Assembly: GCA_028708425.1 (NCBI GenBank)
Contig: JAQVYY010000018.1
Span: forward strand, 1-56,877
Direction: 5' to 3'
Source: Bacteroidales bacterium
GTDB lineage: Bacteria; Bacteroidota; Bacteroidia; Bacteroidales; Tenuifilaceae
DNA length: 56,877 bases
The notes beneath the pieces are model-generated. The model had not been told where the DNA came from, did not search any database, and saw only the letters and a program-made list of their open reading frames with translations. Shown here piece by piece: positions 1 through 8,326 of this stretch. Every line of letters begins with the position of its first letter. Positions within the stretch are counted from its first letter, which is position 1. The translations under genes were made by a program, and so were the position numbers.

Positions 1-25
1 TTGCTGGCGGCTTCGCCGCCAGCAA
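1..25. repeat. Perfect hairpin, possible terminator or repeat end
   Basis: Bases 1-11 are exactly complementary to bases 15-25, giving an 11-bp GC-rich stem closed by a TTC loop (GGC-TTC-GCC centre). The downstream side on the plus strand is C-rich, not a clean T-run, so a rho-independent terminator is only possible. The element may continue beyond the window. Confidence 0.5.
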
Positions 26-48
26 GCCCCCTCTTCTTACATCTAACA

Positions 49-125
49 TGTTGTCATTCTGAACGTAACGAAGTGGAGTGAAGAATCCAGTAATCAATAT
101 TAGGGACTCTCCGGACAATAGTGAT
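49..125. repeat. Degenerate fragment related to R2 repeat
   Basis: This stretch contains the phrase TCATTCTGAACGTAACGAAG and ends with CGGACAATAGTGAT. The terminal motif GGACAATAGTG is also the end of the R2 copies at 21994-22179 and 36188-36373. The middle differs, so it is a diverged or rearranged relative. Confidence 0.5.
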
Positions 126-207
126 CTAATATATAGAAATCCCCCCATAGATCCCTCTCGCCTGTAAAAATTCTCTTGTCTAAAAACCATACAACTCAAT
201 TCCTAAC

Positions 208-356
208 TAACCCGCATTGTTCATCAAGTTTATTAAAGATGAATGCAAATTCGGGTTACCCCAACATAGTCGAGCCCAATTTTGGGTGACAAAATTGGTT
301 GTGAGACTTCGGTGCTGCCATAGGCAACAATTTTTCGGATGAATAATTAGGGTTAA
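208..356 (+). repeat. R1 intergenic element, full copy (orientation A)
   Basis: A 149-bp element bounded by TAACCCGCATTGTTCATC and GATGAATAATTAGGGTTA, which are imperfect inverted repeats. Internally it holds a GCATT..TCATC/GATGAATGC hairpin and a CCCAATTTTGGG palindrome. It matches four other full copies in this window (36407-36550, 43344-43490, 48301-48448, 52132-52279). Both ends abut a TA dinucleotide. Confidence 0.8.
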
Positions 357-543
357 CCCAACGCCTAATGCTCTTTAGGCGTTTTTTAACAGATGACTTC
401 TACCTATCTATTTTTCATTCCAATTCTTGCCTATCTTTTTTCATTTTATCAAACACTGACAAACATCATTTCACTAAAAAATGAAAAGCAGTACTTTGTC
501 AATCGGTTATTTCAATAAAGTATCCCCTCAAAATACATACAAC

Positions 544-3500
544 ATGAAAAAAATAACAAAACATCCAATTCTCGAAGTCCCAAAAACGAATAAAGTAACC
601 TTTACCTACAAGGGCAAAACTGTTGAGGGCGAAAAGGGTTTCACCATTGCCGCCGCACTTCATCAGGCTGGTTTTCCTATCCATAGCCATAGCCTCGATA
701 ACCGTGAACGAAGCCTCGAATGCGGGATTGGAAAATGCGGTGCCTGCGAAATGCTTGTTGATGGCCAAATTAAACGAATTTGCATTACAACCGTTGATAA
801 TATTCACGAAGTTGCTGAAATACCAAATGAGTTTACGCCTTCGGTTAAAACGCCCGATAAAAAAACATCAACAAAAGTATATAAAACCGCTGTTGCCATT
901 ATTGGTGCAGGCCCTGCTGGGCTTGCCACTCGCGAAATACTACTTGAGCATGGAATAGACAATATAGTTATTGATAACAACCCTACAATTGGCGGACAGT
1001 TTAACATGCAAACGCACCAGTTCTTTTTCTTCGAAAAAGAGAAAAAATTTGGAGGAATGCGTGGTTTCGATATTGCAAAAACACTGGCAGGCGATAACCT
1101 TGATGGAATTTTTCTGAATAGTACAGTATGGGATATACTTGACGGGAAGCGCATTGCAGTAAAAAACATTAAAACCGACGATATTTATTACGTTGAGACT
1201 GACAACCTTGTAGTTGCAACAGGAGCCGTTCCGTTTATGCCCACTTTTGAAAACGATGACGTTCCGGGAGTGTACACGGCCGCTGTAGTTCAAAAAATGA
1301 TGAACCAGGAGCTCACACTACTGGGCAAAAACGTACTAACCGTTGGTGCTGGCAACATTGGGTATCTTACCAGCTACCAGCTTATGCAGGCAGGAGCCAA
1401 CGTAAAAGCCATTATTGAGGCCATGCCCCACGAGGGCGGATTTCCTGTTCAGGCAAACCGAGTTAGACGATTAGGAATACCCGTTATGCTGGGTAAAATA
1501 CTAATAAAAGCCATACCAAATAAGGATAAAAGCGGAGTTATTGGTGCTATTATTGCCGATTGCGAAAACTTTAAGCCCATACCCGGCACCGAACAGATTA
1601 TAGAGGGTATTGATGCCATTAATATTTGTACAGGTCTTGTTCCCGACGACCAGCTCGTTATTAAAGGAAATGAAATTTTTGGTCGCAATTGCTACGCTGC
1701 TGGCGATGCAATTCGCATTGGCGAGGGCACAAGCGCAGTGCTCAAAGGTAAACAGGTAGCATACGAGATACTAAAAGAAATGGGTGCACGCTTTAACTAC
1801 GACACCTATTTGGCTACAAGCAAGGAGTATATCGACAGCCAACAACATCCTGTAAGGGTTATTGAGTTGCCATTTCAACCCACTGCAGAACGAAAAGAGA
1901 AAAAACCATTTGTACAAATTGACTGCCTTTACGGATTTGCTTGCAACCCATGCGAATTCGCCTGCCCCCATGGCGCAATAACTAAAACCTCAACAAGCAC
2001 CGTTCCGCATATCGACTTTGATAAGTGCATAGGTTGTATGGAGTGCGTTTACCAATGCCCTGGACTTGCCATTTTCGGATACCACTATGCCAAAGATTGG
2101 CTATTTATGCCTATTGAGTACGAAGCATCTGAGGGTAACGAGGTTTTTCTTGTAAATAATAACGGCGAAAAAGTTGGCGAGGGAGTTATCGAAAAAATAC
2201 TTCGCAAACCCAACAAAACCAATATTGCGCGGGTTAAAAGCAAAGACCTTAGCAAAGACGAATTGCTTAAAGTTAGAGGTTTTGTAGTAAAAGAGAACTA
2301 CCCTACCCCTTTGCAAATAAAACCTGTAGAGGCTAAAACTGAAGACAAAACCTACGTTTGCCATTGCGATGATGTTACGCTCGATGAGGTTATTGAAGCC
2401 ATTGGCGACCGCAAATTTATTTCTGTTGATGAGGTAAAACACACCACTCGCCTAGGAATGGGGGCCTGCCGAGGAAAGCGATGCATTAAAAGGCTAAAAA
2501 CTGCACTTATACCCATGGGGATACAAATTGTTGGTGATGCAACACCCCGTGGACCACTTAGCAACCAGGTGAACATGGGCGAACTTTACCCAAAAGAGGT
2601 TTCTGAAACCTACATCACAGGAATTAATGGGAAAGTAAAAAGGGTTGAAAAAATATCAACGCTTATTGCTGGCGGAGGCATTGGCGGAAGCGCGCTTTTC
2701 CGATACATGTCTGAGGCTGGATTCAATCCAGTTATGACAAACTACGGACGCGGTGCAAGCTGGCGCAACATTGCAGGAGGAAGAACCGCTTTCTCCATTC
2801 CTGAAATAGCGCAGATAGCAACAAAGAACCACCAGATATTTAAGGAATTACAAGCAATTAGCAATATTGACTATCGTCCCATAAATTACGTTGGATTCGC
2901 GCATGATGAAGCTACCTACAAAGCGCTTGAAGCATCCAAAGCATGGAGCGTAGCACGTATGGTTGAGCGAAAAGATTTTCAAAAAGAGATATCGCCCTAC
3001 TTTAGCAATACCATTGACACATATAGCGCCGCACTTATTACAGACAACTGCTGGCAAGCCACCCCGGGTAAGGTTGTTGATTTACTACGTAAAATAGGGC
3101 TTGAAAATGGAGGGTCAATTAAAGAGGATTGCAAACTAATAAGCGTTCATCGTGATGGCAAAGGCTATGTTGCCTTGGTTCAGGACCACGACAAGAGCTA
3201 TATTGAGTACCATGCCGATAATTTTGTTAACGCCCTTGGTCCAAATGGAAATAAATTCTCGCAGCAGCTGGGCATTAATACCGGCACGTACCCTGTTAAA
3301 CACCAGGCATTTATTACCCGAAGATTACCATGGATGGGCATTAATAACACCCCACTACCAATGCTAATTGACCGCCGAAATTACAAAGGGTTTGCCGCAG
3401 TTTACGGTCAGCAGCTTGCCGAAACAGGTCAAATTATTGGCTGTGCATCACCTGGTGTTGATGCAATGGAAACCGATAAAAACCTGAAACTAAACTCTCA

Positions 3501-3777
3501 AGATTTTCTCGAAATTGCATCGGAAATATTTACCAACTGGATTCCTGAACTCAGCTCGGTAAGTTTTCAGGCCATTTGGGCTGGCTACTATGTTGAACCT
3601 CGCATGTTTATTGACCCTGAACACGGTCTGTTTACAGGGCTTATGGGTCATGGCTTTATGCTTAGCATGGACCTTGCACGTATGTACGTTGATGCAATGC
3701 TAGGAAAACCTGTTCCGGAATACTTTAAACGGCTAAGTATTGCTGGTGATGGCATACCCGAAAAAGCGTTTAAGTAG
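544..3777 (+). CDS. Fused FAD / iron-sulfur oxidoreductase (HcnABC / sarcosine-oxidase-like)
   Basis: A very long flavoprotein that reads like three subunits in one chain. Numbered from the in-frame ATG at 481, it has a plant-type [2Fe-2S] domain (C81, C86, C89, C101), a pyridine-nucleotide-disulfide-oxidoreductase fold (dinucleotide motifs G142-A-G-P-A-G and G289-A-G-N-I-G), a two-cluster ferredoxin (C482/488/491/495 and C516/519/522/526), a BFD-like [2Fe-2S] domain (C627, C629, C663, C668) and a second FAD domain of the DAO type (G731-G-G-I-G-G). The order matches HcnA-HcnB-HcnC and related amine or proline dehydrogenases, with an added ferredoxin. The inferred role is oxidation of an amine, amino acid or imino acid, with electrons passed through the Fe-S chain. 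The substrate cannot be told. I start it at 544 (MKKITKHP) because the 21 residues before that look like leader sequence. Confidence 0.82.
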   Translation: MKKITKHPILEVPKTNKVTFTYKGKTVEGEKGFTIAAALHQAGFPIHSHSLDNRERSLECGIGKCGACEMLVDGQIKRICITTVDNIHEVAEIPNEFTPSVKTPDKKTSTKVYKTAVAIIGAGPAGLATREILLEHGIDNIVIDNNPTIGGQFNMQTHQFFFFEKEKKFGGMRGFDIAKTLAGDNLDGIFLNSTVWDILDGKRIAVKNIKTDDIYYVETDNLVVATGAVPFMPTFENDDVPGVYTAAVVQKMMNQELTLLGKNVLTVGAGNIGYLTSYQLMQAGANVKAIIEAMPHEGGFPVQANRVRRLGIPVMLGKILIKAIPNKDKSGVIGAIIADCENFKPIPGTEQIIEGIDAINICTGLVPDDQLVIKGNEIFGRNCYAAGDAIRIGEGTSAVLKGKQVAYEILKEMGARFNYDTYLATSKEYIDSQQHPVRVIELPFQPTAERKEKKPFVQIDCLYGFACNPCEFACPHGAITKTSTSTVPHIDFDKCIGCMECVYQCPGLAIFGYHYAKDWLFMPIEYEASEGNEVFLVNNNGEKVGEGVIEKILRKPNKTNIARVKSKDLSKDELLKVRGFVVKENYPTPLQIKPVEAKTEDKTYVCHCDDVTLDEVIEAIGDRKFISVDEVKHTTRLGMGACRGKRCIKRLKTALIPMGIQIVGDATPRGPLSNQVNMGELYPKEVSETYITGINGKVKRVEKISTLIAGGGIGGSALFRYMSEAGFNPVMTNYGRGASWRNIAGGRTAFSIPEIAQIATKNHQIFKELQAISNIDYRPINYVGFAHDEATYKALEASKAWSVARMVERKDFQKEISPYFSNTIDTYSAALITDNCWQATPGKVVDLLRKIGLENGGSIKEDCKLISVHRDGKGYVALVQDHDKSYIEYHADNFVNALGPNGNKFSQQLGINTGTYPVKHQAFITRRLPWMGINNTPLPMLIDRRNYKGFAAVYGQQLAETGQIIGCASPGVDAMETDKNLKLNSQDFLEIASEIFTNWIPELSSVSFQAIWAGYYVEPRMFIDPEHGLFTGLMGHGFMLSMDLARMYVDAMLGKPVPEYFKRLSIAGDGIPEKAFK

Positions 3778-3848
3778 TCTTTGCAAGACATAATAATCTG
3801 GAGCTTTATTGCTGAAAATAAGCAGGTTAGAAAATACAGTAAATATAA

Positions 3849-3876
3849 AATGGGAAGCGGCATGCCGCTTCCCATT
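3849..3876. terminator. Bidirectional terminator between oxidoreductase gene and sod
   Basis: A perfect 28-bp palindrome (arm AATGGGAAGCGGCA) lies between two convergent genes, with A-rich sequence before it and TTT after it. It can stop transcription from both sides. Confidence 0.75.
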
Positions 3877-3941
3877 TCTACTAAAACCAGAGGACTAATC
3901 TCCAGTTCAAAACTTAAACTTAAACCAAAAGTTTGTTCGCC

Positions 3942-4547
3942 TTACTTAGCCTGCTTATACCTACGGGCTACCTCATCCCAATTAACTACTTTCCAAAAGT
4001 TCTCGATATACTCCGGACGCCTATTCTGATACTTAAGATAATATGCGTGTTCCCAAACATCTAGCCCAAAAATTGGGGTACCCTTAACATCGGCAACATC
4101 CATTAATGGGTTATCCTGATTTGGCGTTGAAGAAATTACAAGTTCGTCACCCTTTTTTACTAACCATGCCCAACCCGAACCAAAGCGAGTAGCCGCTGCA
4201 GCCGAAAACTTCTCTTTAAAAGCATCAAACGAACCAAAATGTTTTGATATGGCATCGGCAAGCTCTCCGGTCGGAGTTCCTCCAGCATTTGGCCCCATCA
4301 CACTCCAAAATAAATTGTGGTTATAAAAGCCTCCCCCATTGTTGCGTACGGCAATAGAATGCTTCGATACATCTTTTAAAATATCCTCAATTGACATGGA
4401 GTCCAAAGGAGTGCCCTCAATGGCTTTGTTTAAATTATTAGTGTAACCACCATGGTGCTTTGTGTAGTGAATCTCCATGGTTTTTGCATCAATATAAGGC
4501 TCTAAGGCGCTGTAATTATATGGTAAATCAATAAGTTTGAACGACAT
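3942..4547 (-). CDS. sodA: Superoxide dismutase (Mn/Fe family)
   Basis: A cytoplasmic enzyme that converts superoxide to hydrogen peroxide and oxygen. The protein is 201 aa when started at [10 protein letters not shown], typical for the family; an upstream in-frame ATG at 4577 would add ten atypical residues. The metal ligands are visible: H27, H77 (NHNLFW), D163 and H167 (DVWEHAYY). The GGG at 71-73 before the second ligand and Q144 in NQDNPL are features of the manganese or cambialistic branch, not strictly iron enzymes. It is monocistronic, convergent with the oxidoreductase gene and separated from it by a strong palindromic terminator. A 7-bp inverted repeat just upstream (4576-4594) could be an operator. 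Confidence 0.95.
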   Translation of the reverse strand: MSFKLIDLPYNYSALEPYIDAKTMEIHYTKHHGGYTNNLNKAIEGTPLDSMSIEDILKDVSKHSIAVRNNGGGFYNHNLFWSVMGPNAGGTPTGELADAISKHFGSFDAFKEKFSAAAATRFGSGWAWLVKKGDELVISSTPNQDNPLMDVADVKGTPIFGLDVWEHAYYLKYQNRRPEYIENFWKVVNWDEVARRYKQAK

Positions 4548-4575
4548 AATAATAAATTTAAAGGTTAATAATTCC

Positions 4576-4594
4576 ATTTAGACTCATTCTAAAT
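4576..4594. promoter_or_regulatory. Candidate operator upstream of sod
   Basis: ATTTAGA-N5-TCTAAAT is a perfect 7-bp inverted repeat lying 29-47 bases before the chosen sod start. Its size and symmetry suit a dimeric metalloregulator such as a DtxR/MntR or Fur-family protein. That assignment is inference. Two promoter-like motifs (TATTTTTG and TAGTTTTG on the minus strand, near 4690-4666) would put it inside the leader. Confidence 0.4.
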
Positions 4595-4796
4595 AAACAA
4601 CACGGTAAAAGAATAATTGTTCAATAGTTCGCAAGTAGAAACGTGAAATTTGCCAACCTACTCAGCAAAACTACGAGACAAACAAAAATATAACCCTGAC
4701 TAACAAAACATTAACACGAAAGTGAAAAACTTGTTTATAACTATACTCCATCCTCAAGGGCATATCAAAGTTAATATCACTTAATTTGTGCTAATA

Positions 4797-4946
4797 TTTG
4801 GTTCATATTGATTAAAAGGGAATCCTGTGAAAATCAGGAACTATCCCCGTAGCTGTAAGTTCTGCTAAAGCTTTATTAACAGGCCACTGTTAGCCAAACG
4901 GTTAATGGGAAGGCGATAAAGTTGGAACAAGTCAGAAGACCTGCCG
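4797..4946 (+). ncRNA. Adenosylcobalamin (vitamin B12) riboswitch
   Basis: The B12-box features occur in order: AAAAGGGAATCCTGTGAAAA, the following CAGGAACTATCCCCGTAGCTGTAA, GCCACTGT, GGGAAGGCG and GTCAGAAGACCTGCC. This is the standard cobalamin riboswitch core. Downstream, GCAAAGG (4977-4983) can pair with CCTTTGC (4997-5003) and may be part of the expression platform. It precedes nrdD and nrdG on the same strand with no gene between, so it should repress the B12-independent reductase when B12 is available. Confidence 0.94.
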
Positions 4947-5059
4947 AATATAACTAACGTAGCTTTCGGGAGAAAAGCAAAGGAGTAATACATCCCCCTT
5001 TGCAGTATTTTACCAACCCCGCAAGTTACCATTTATTTAAATCTTTAAAATCAATAAAA

Positions 5060-7240
5060 ATGAATGGTAAACTGTGTATCAACAGCATTGTAAAGCGCAA
5101 CGGAGAGATTGCCGATTTCAACATCCAAAAAGTAGAACATGCCATATTCAAGGCAATGCGAGCCGTTGGCTCGCCAAACAGGAAACGAGCCAAGGAGTTA
5201 AGTCTAATGGTGCTTAACCAGCTAACGGAACAACTTGAGCATAACTCGCCAACGGTTGAGCAGGTTCAGGATACCGTTGAGCAAACCCTGTTTAAAGAAG
5301 AAACATTCGAGGTTGTTAAAGCATTTCTCCTTTACCGCCGACAAAGAGAACAATCGCGAAATACAAAAGAGCTGCTGAACAATATTGAAGCAATGGATAA
5401 CTACCTTGGCATGGACGATTGGCGGGTAAAGGAAAGTGCAAACTCAGCATACTCACTACAAGGACTAAATCAGCATATATCTACGCTAATTACATCTCAG
5501 TACTGGCTAAATAAACTATATCCCGATAATATTGCAGAGGAGCATAAAAAAGGGTACCTGCACATTCACGATTTAGGCTTTTTGAGCGTTTACTGCGTTG
5601 GGTGGGATTTAAAAGACCTTCTTCTTTCGGGTTTTAAAGGTGTACTGGGCAAAGCCGAAAGCAAACCAGCCAAACACCTACGAACGGCATTGGGACAAAT
5701 TGTAAACTTTTTTTACACCATGCAGGGCGAAGCCGCCGGCGCACAAGCATTCTCGAACTTCGACACGTTTCTGGCACCCTATATTCGGTACGATAACCTC
5801 AACTACGAGCAGGTAAAACAGTGTATGCAAGAATTCCTATTCAACATAAACATACCTACTCGCGTTGGGTTCCAAACACCATTTACTAATATTACTATGG
5901 ATTTGGATATTCCAAGTTTCCTGAAAAATGAACCCGTGGTTTGGGGCGGCGAATATAAAGAAGAGGTGTATGGCGACTTTCAGGCAGAAGTTACCATGCT
6001 AAACAAGGCATTTGCCGAGGTTATGATTCAGGGCGATGCCAACGGAAGCCTATTCTCTTTCCCAATACCCACATACAACATTACAAAAGAATTTGATTGG
6101 GAAAACCCTGAATACGAAGGGATATGGGAAATGACTGCAAAATATGGGATACCATACTTCTCGAACTTTGTAAACTCGGATATGAGCCCCGATGATGTAC
6201 GCAGCATGTGCTGCCGATTACGCCTAGATAAGCGAGAGCTAAACAAGCGCGGCGGAGGGCTATTCGCATCGAACCCACTAACGGGATCTGTGGGTGTGGT
6301 TACCATTAACCTCCCCAAATTAGGTTACGAAGCCAACTCTGAAGAGAACTTCTTTCAAAGACTTAAAAACCTTATGGTTTTAGCCAAAGAAAGTCTCGAA
6401 ATAAAACGAAAAACCATTGAACACTACACCGAAAAAGGGCTGTATCCGTACTCAAAATTTTACCTTCGTCAAGTTCGTAAACGTTTTAACTGTTTCTGGA
6501 AAAATCATTTCTCAACCATAGGCATAAATGGGATGAATGAATGCTGCCTCAATTTTCTGGGCGAAAATATATCGCATCCCGATAGCAGAGCATTTGCACT
6601 AAAAACAATGGATTTTATGCGAAGCGTTCTGGAAGATTTTCAGGAAGAAACAGGCAATATTTACAATTTAGAGGCTACTCCTGCCGAAAGCACAGCGTAC
6701 AGATTTGCTCAAATTGACACCGTTCAATATCCTGACATAATAACGGCGAACCATGATGCATTCCAAAAAGGAGCAGCACCCTACTATACAAACTCAAGCC
6801 ACCTGCCCGTAAATTTCTCCGATGATATTTTTGAAGTTTTAACGCTGCAAGATGAGCTGCAAACAAAATACACAGGAGGAACTGTGCTTCATCTTTTTAC
6901 AGGAGAGAACAACATGCCCGCTGCTGCTGCAAAAAATATTATTCGGAAAATTGCTCACAATTTCCACCTTCCGTACCTAACCATATCGCCCACATTTAGT
7001 ATTTGCCCCTCGCACGGGTACGTGCCAGGCGAGCACTTTACCTGTCCGAAATGCAACTCAGACTGCGAGGTATATAGCCGTATTGTGGGCTACATGCGAC
7101 CAGTAAAACAATGGAACAACGGAAAACAGCAGGAGTTTAAAGACAGAAAACTATTTGCAAGCTATAATGATGGTTCTAAACCCTTAGGGGCATCGAAACC
7201 AGAACTTGTTAGTTCTGTGGCTGCAACTAGCCCTCTCTAA
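5060..7240 (+). CDS. nrdD: Anaerobic (class III) ribonucleoside-triphosphate reductase
   Basis: Reduces ribonucleotides to deoxyribonucleotides without oxygen, using a glycyl radical made by NrdG. From the ATG at 5060 the protein is 726 aa. Residues about 3-95 form an ATP-cone regulatory domain (INSIVKRNGE). The C-terminus carries the zinc site (C649, C662, C665, C669) followed by RIVGYM, whose G677 is the presumed radical glycine. An upstream TTG at 5000 is in frame but overlaps the riboswitch's downstream hairpin, so ATG 5060 is preferred. The gene sits under a cobalamin riboswitch and is followed by nrdG. Conserved motifs look intact. Confidence 0.96.
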   Translation: MNGKLCINSIVKRNGEIADFNIQKVEHAIFKAMRAVGSPNRKRAKELSLMVLNQLTEQLEHNSPTVEQVQDTVEQTLFKEETFEVVKAFLLYRRQREQSRNTKELLNNIEAMDNYLGMDDWRVKESANSAYSLQGLNQHISTLITSQYWLNKLYPDNIAEEHKKGYLHIHDLGFLSVYCVGWDLKDLLLSGFKGVLGKAESKPAKHLRTALGQIVNFFYTMQGEAAGAQAFSNFDTFLAPYIRYDNLNYEQVKQCMQEFLFNINIPTRVGFQTPFTNITMDLDIPSFLKNEPVVWGGEYKEEVYGDFQAEVTMLNKAFAEVMIQGDANGSLFSFPIPTYNITKEFDWENPEYEGIWEMTAKYGIPYFSNFVNSDMSPDDVRSMCCRLRLDKRELNKRGGGLFASNPLTGSVGVVTINLPKLGYEANSEENFFQRLKNLMVLAKESLEIKRKTIEHYTEKGLYPYSKFYLRQVRKRFNCFWKNHFSTIGINGMNECCLNFLGENISHPDSRAFALKTMDFMRSVLEDFQEETGNIYNLEATPAESTAYRFAQIDTVQYPDIITANHDAFQKGAAPYYTNSSHLPVNFSDDIFEVLTLQDELQTKYTGGTVLHLFTGENNMPAAAAKNIIRKIAHNFHLPYLTISPTFSICPSHGYVPGEHFTCPKCNSDCEVYSRIVGYMRPVKQWNNGKQQEFKDRKLFASYNDGSKPLGASKPELVSSVAATSPL

Positions 7241-7255
7241 TTTTTAATAGGAATG

Positions 7256-7285
7256 CCCAAATTAGCTTACGTAAGCTAATTTGGG
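7256..7285. promoter_or_regulatory. Intercistronic hairpin between nrdD and nrdG
   Basis: A perfect 30-bp palindrome (arm CCCAAATTAGCTTAC) sits in the 78-bp gap between the two cistrons, with no T-run behind it. It may protect or process the mRNA or set the nrdD:nrdG ratio; it lacks the tail of a full terminator. Confidence 0.6.
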
Positions 7286-7318
7286 TAATCCCTATACATT
7301 AAAAAAAACTAAAAACTC

Positions 7319-7939
7319 ATGCGCATTGGAGGTTTCGTTAAGCAAAGTTTTATAGACTGGGAGGGCAAAATTACATCCGTAATTTTTACTAAGGGTTGTA
7401 ATTTTAGATGCGGGTTTTGCCATAACCCATCGCTCGTTTTGCCAAAACTCATTGAGCAAACCCCAGACATTGAGGTAGCTGCAATTACTGAGCACCTGAG
7501 AAAAAGAAAACAGTGGCTCGATGGTGTGGTTATAACGGGTGGCGAACCCACACTTCATAACGATTTAAGTACATTTATTAAAACAATTAAGGAGCTGGGA
7601 TATCCTGTAAAACTCGATACCAACGGCTCAAACCCAACCTTGCTAAAAAAATTAATTGCAGATAATAGTGTTGACTATGTTGCAATGGATATTAAAACAA
7701 CGCTAAAGCAATATGAGTACAGCAAAATATGTGGTTGCGATAACCCGAATTTGGTAAATTGCGTAAAGGAGTCGGTTGAAATACTAAGAGAAAGTGGAAT
7801 TGACTACCAGCTGAGAACAACCGAAATACCTGAATACCATTCGGCTGACACCATAGCTGCACTGAAAAAAAAATTTAGTTACTGCAACTATAAGCTACAG
7901 CCTTTTAGAGATGGTAACACAATTGAAAGAATGGGGTGA
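7319..7939 (+). CDS. nrdG: Anaerobic ribonucleotide reductase activating protein (radical SAM)
   Basis: A radical-SAM activase that generates the glycyl radical on NrdD. The CxxxCxxC cluster motif is C27-N-F-R-C31-G-F-C34, and GGEPTLH follows as the SAM-binding glycine-rich stretch. The protein is 206 aa, matching the pyruvate-formate-lyase-activase-like NrdG subtype. It lies 78 bp behind nrdD on the same strand, so it should share the B12-switched transcript. The ATG start is close behind an A-rich stretch with no strong Shine-Dalgarno, which is normal in this phylum. Confidence 0.93.
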   Translation: MRIGGFVKQSFIDWEGKITSVIFTKGCNFRCGFCHNPSLVLPKLIEQTPDIEVAAITEHLRKRKQWLDGVVITGGEPTLHNDLSTFIKTIKELGYPVKLDTNGSNPTLLKKLIADNSVDYVAMDIKTTLKQYEYSKICGCDNPNLVNCVKESVEILRESGIDYQLRTTEIPEYHSADTIAALKKKFSYCNYKLQPFRDGNTIERMG

Positions 7940-7975
7940 CAGTAACTAATTAGCAAAAACTCTGCGGTAATAATC

Positions 7976-8137
7976 TTAGCCTGTTTTACGTGATGAAGGT
8001 TTACCAAAGTTATCAACCTTAACAACCTCGCGTCTTCGGTTATACACTTCAATACCAAAGAAAAAATAATGCTCGTCCCAAAACTCAACGTACCAATTAT
8101 CTTCAAGTGAGTTTATGCGTTCGAGAAGTATTTTCAT
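7976..8137 (-). CDS. Small hypothetical protein
   Basis: A possible 53-residue protein from ATG 8137 (MKILLERINS), rich in aromatic and charged residues (NWYVEFWDEHYFFF) and ending in a basic tail. It has no recognised domain, signal peptide or membrane helix. A GGGAAG stretch stands directly before the ATG; an alternative TTG at 8179 would lengthen it to 67 aa. It lies downstream of mqnB-mqnD on the same strand but 189 bp away. The composition looks like real protein, not a shadow frame, but no function is offered. Confidence 0.45.
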   Translation of the reverse strand: MKILLERINSLEDNWYVEFWDEHYFFFGIEVYNRRREVVKVDNFGKPSSRKTG

Positions 8138-8326
8138 CTTCCCAAAAAAAGGTCTAGTATATGTTTTTTGTTCTGCCAAAATTTGTCAATAAAAATTAAA
8201 GATATACAAAAACAAAAACGCATGCAAATACATACATTTACATCTGTTTAAAAAACCTAACGTTCGTCAACAAAAACTGTTCACTCACAACAATAAATTA
8301 TCATTACCTATAGAGTAAAACCAACG

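Larger units (their letters stand above)
1..480. other. Repeat-rich intergenic region
   Basis: No credible coding region is seen. The stretch begins with a strong hairpin (1-25), carries a degraded piece of the R2 repeat family (about 49-125) and a full copy of the R1 element (208-356). It ends in the AT-rich leader of the oxidoreductase gene. Nothing else is recognised. Confidence 0.7.

Noticed and set aside
481-543. First 21 codons before MKKITKHP in the oxidoreductase frame
   Set aside because: They look like AT-rich leader and the later ATG begins the domain sequence; kept only as residue numbering.
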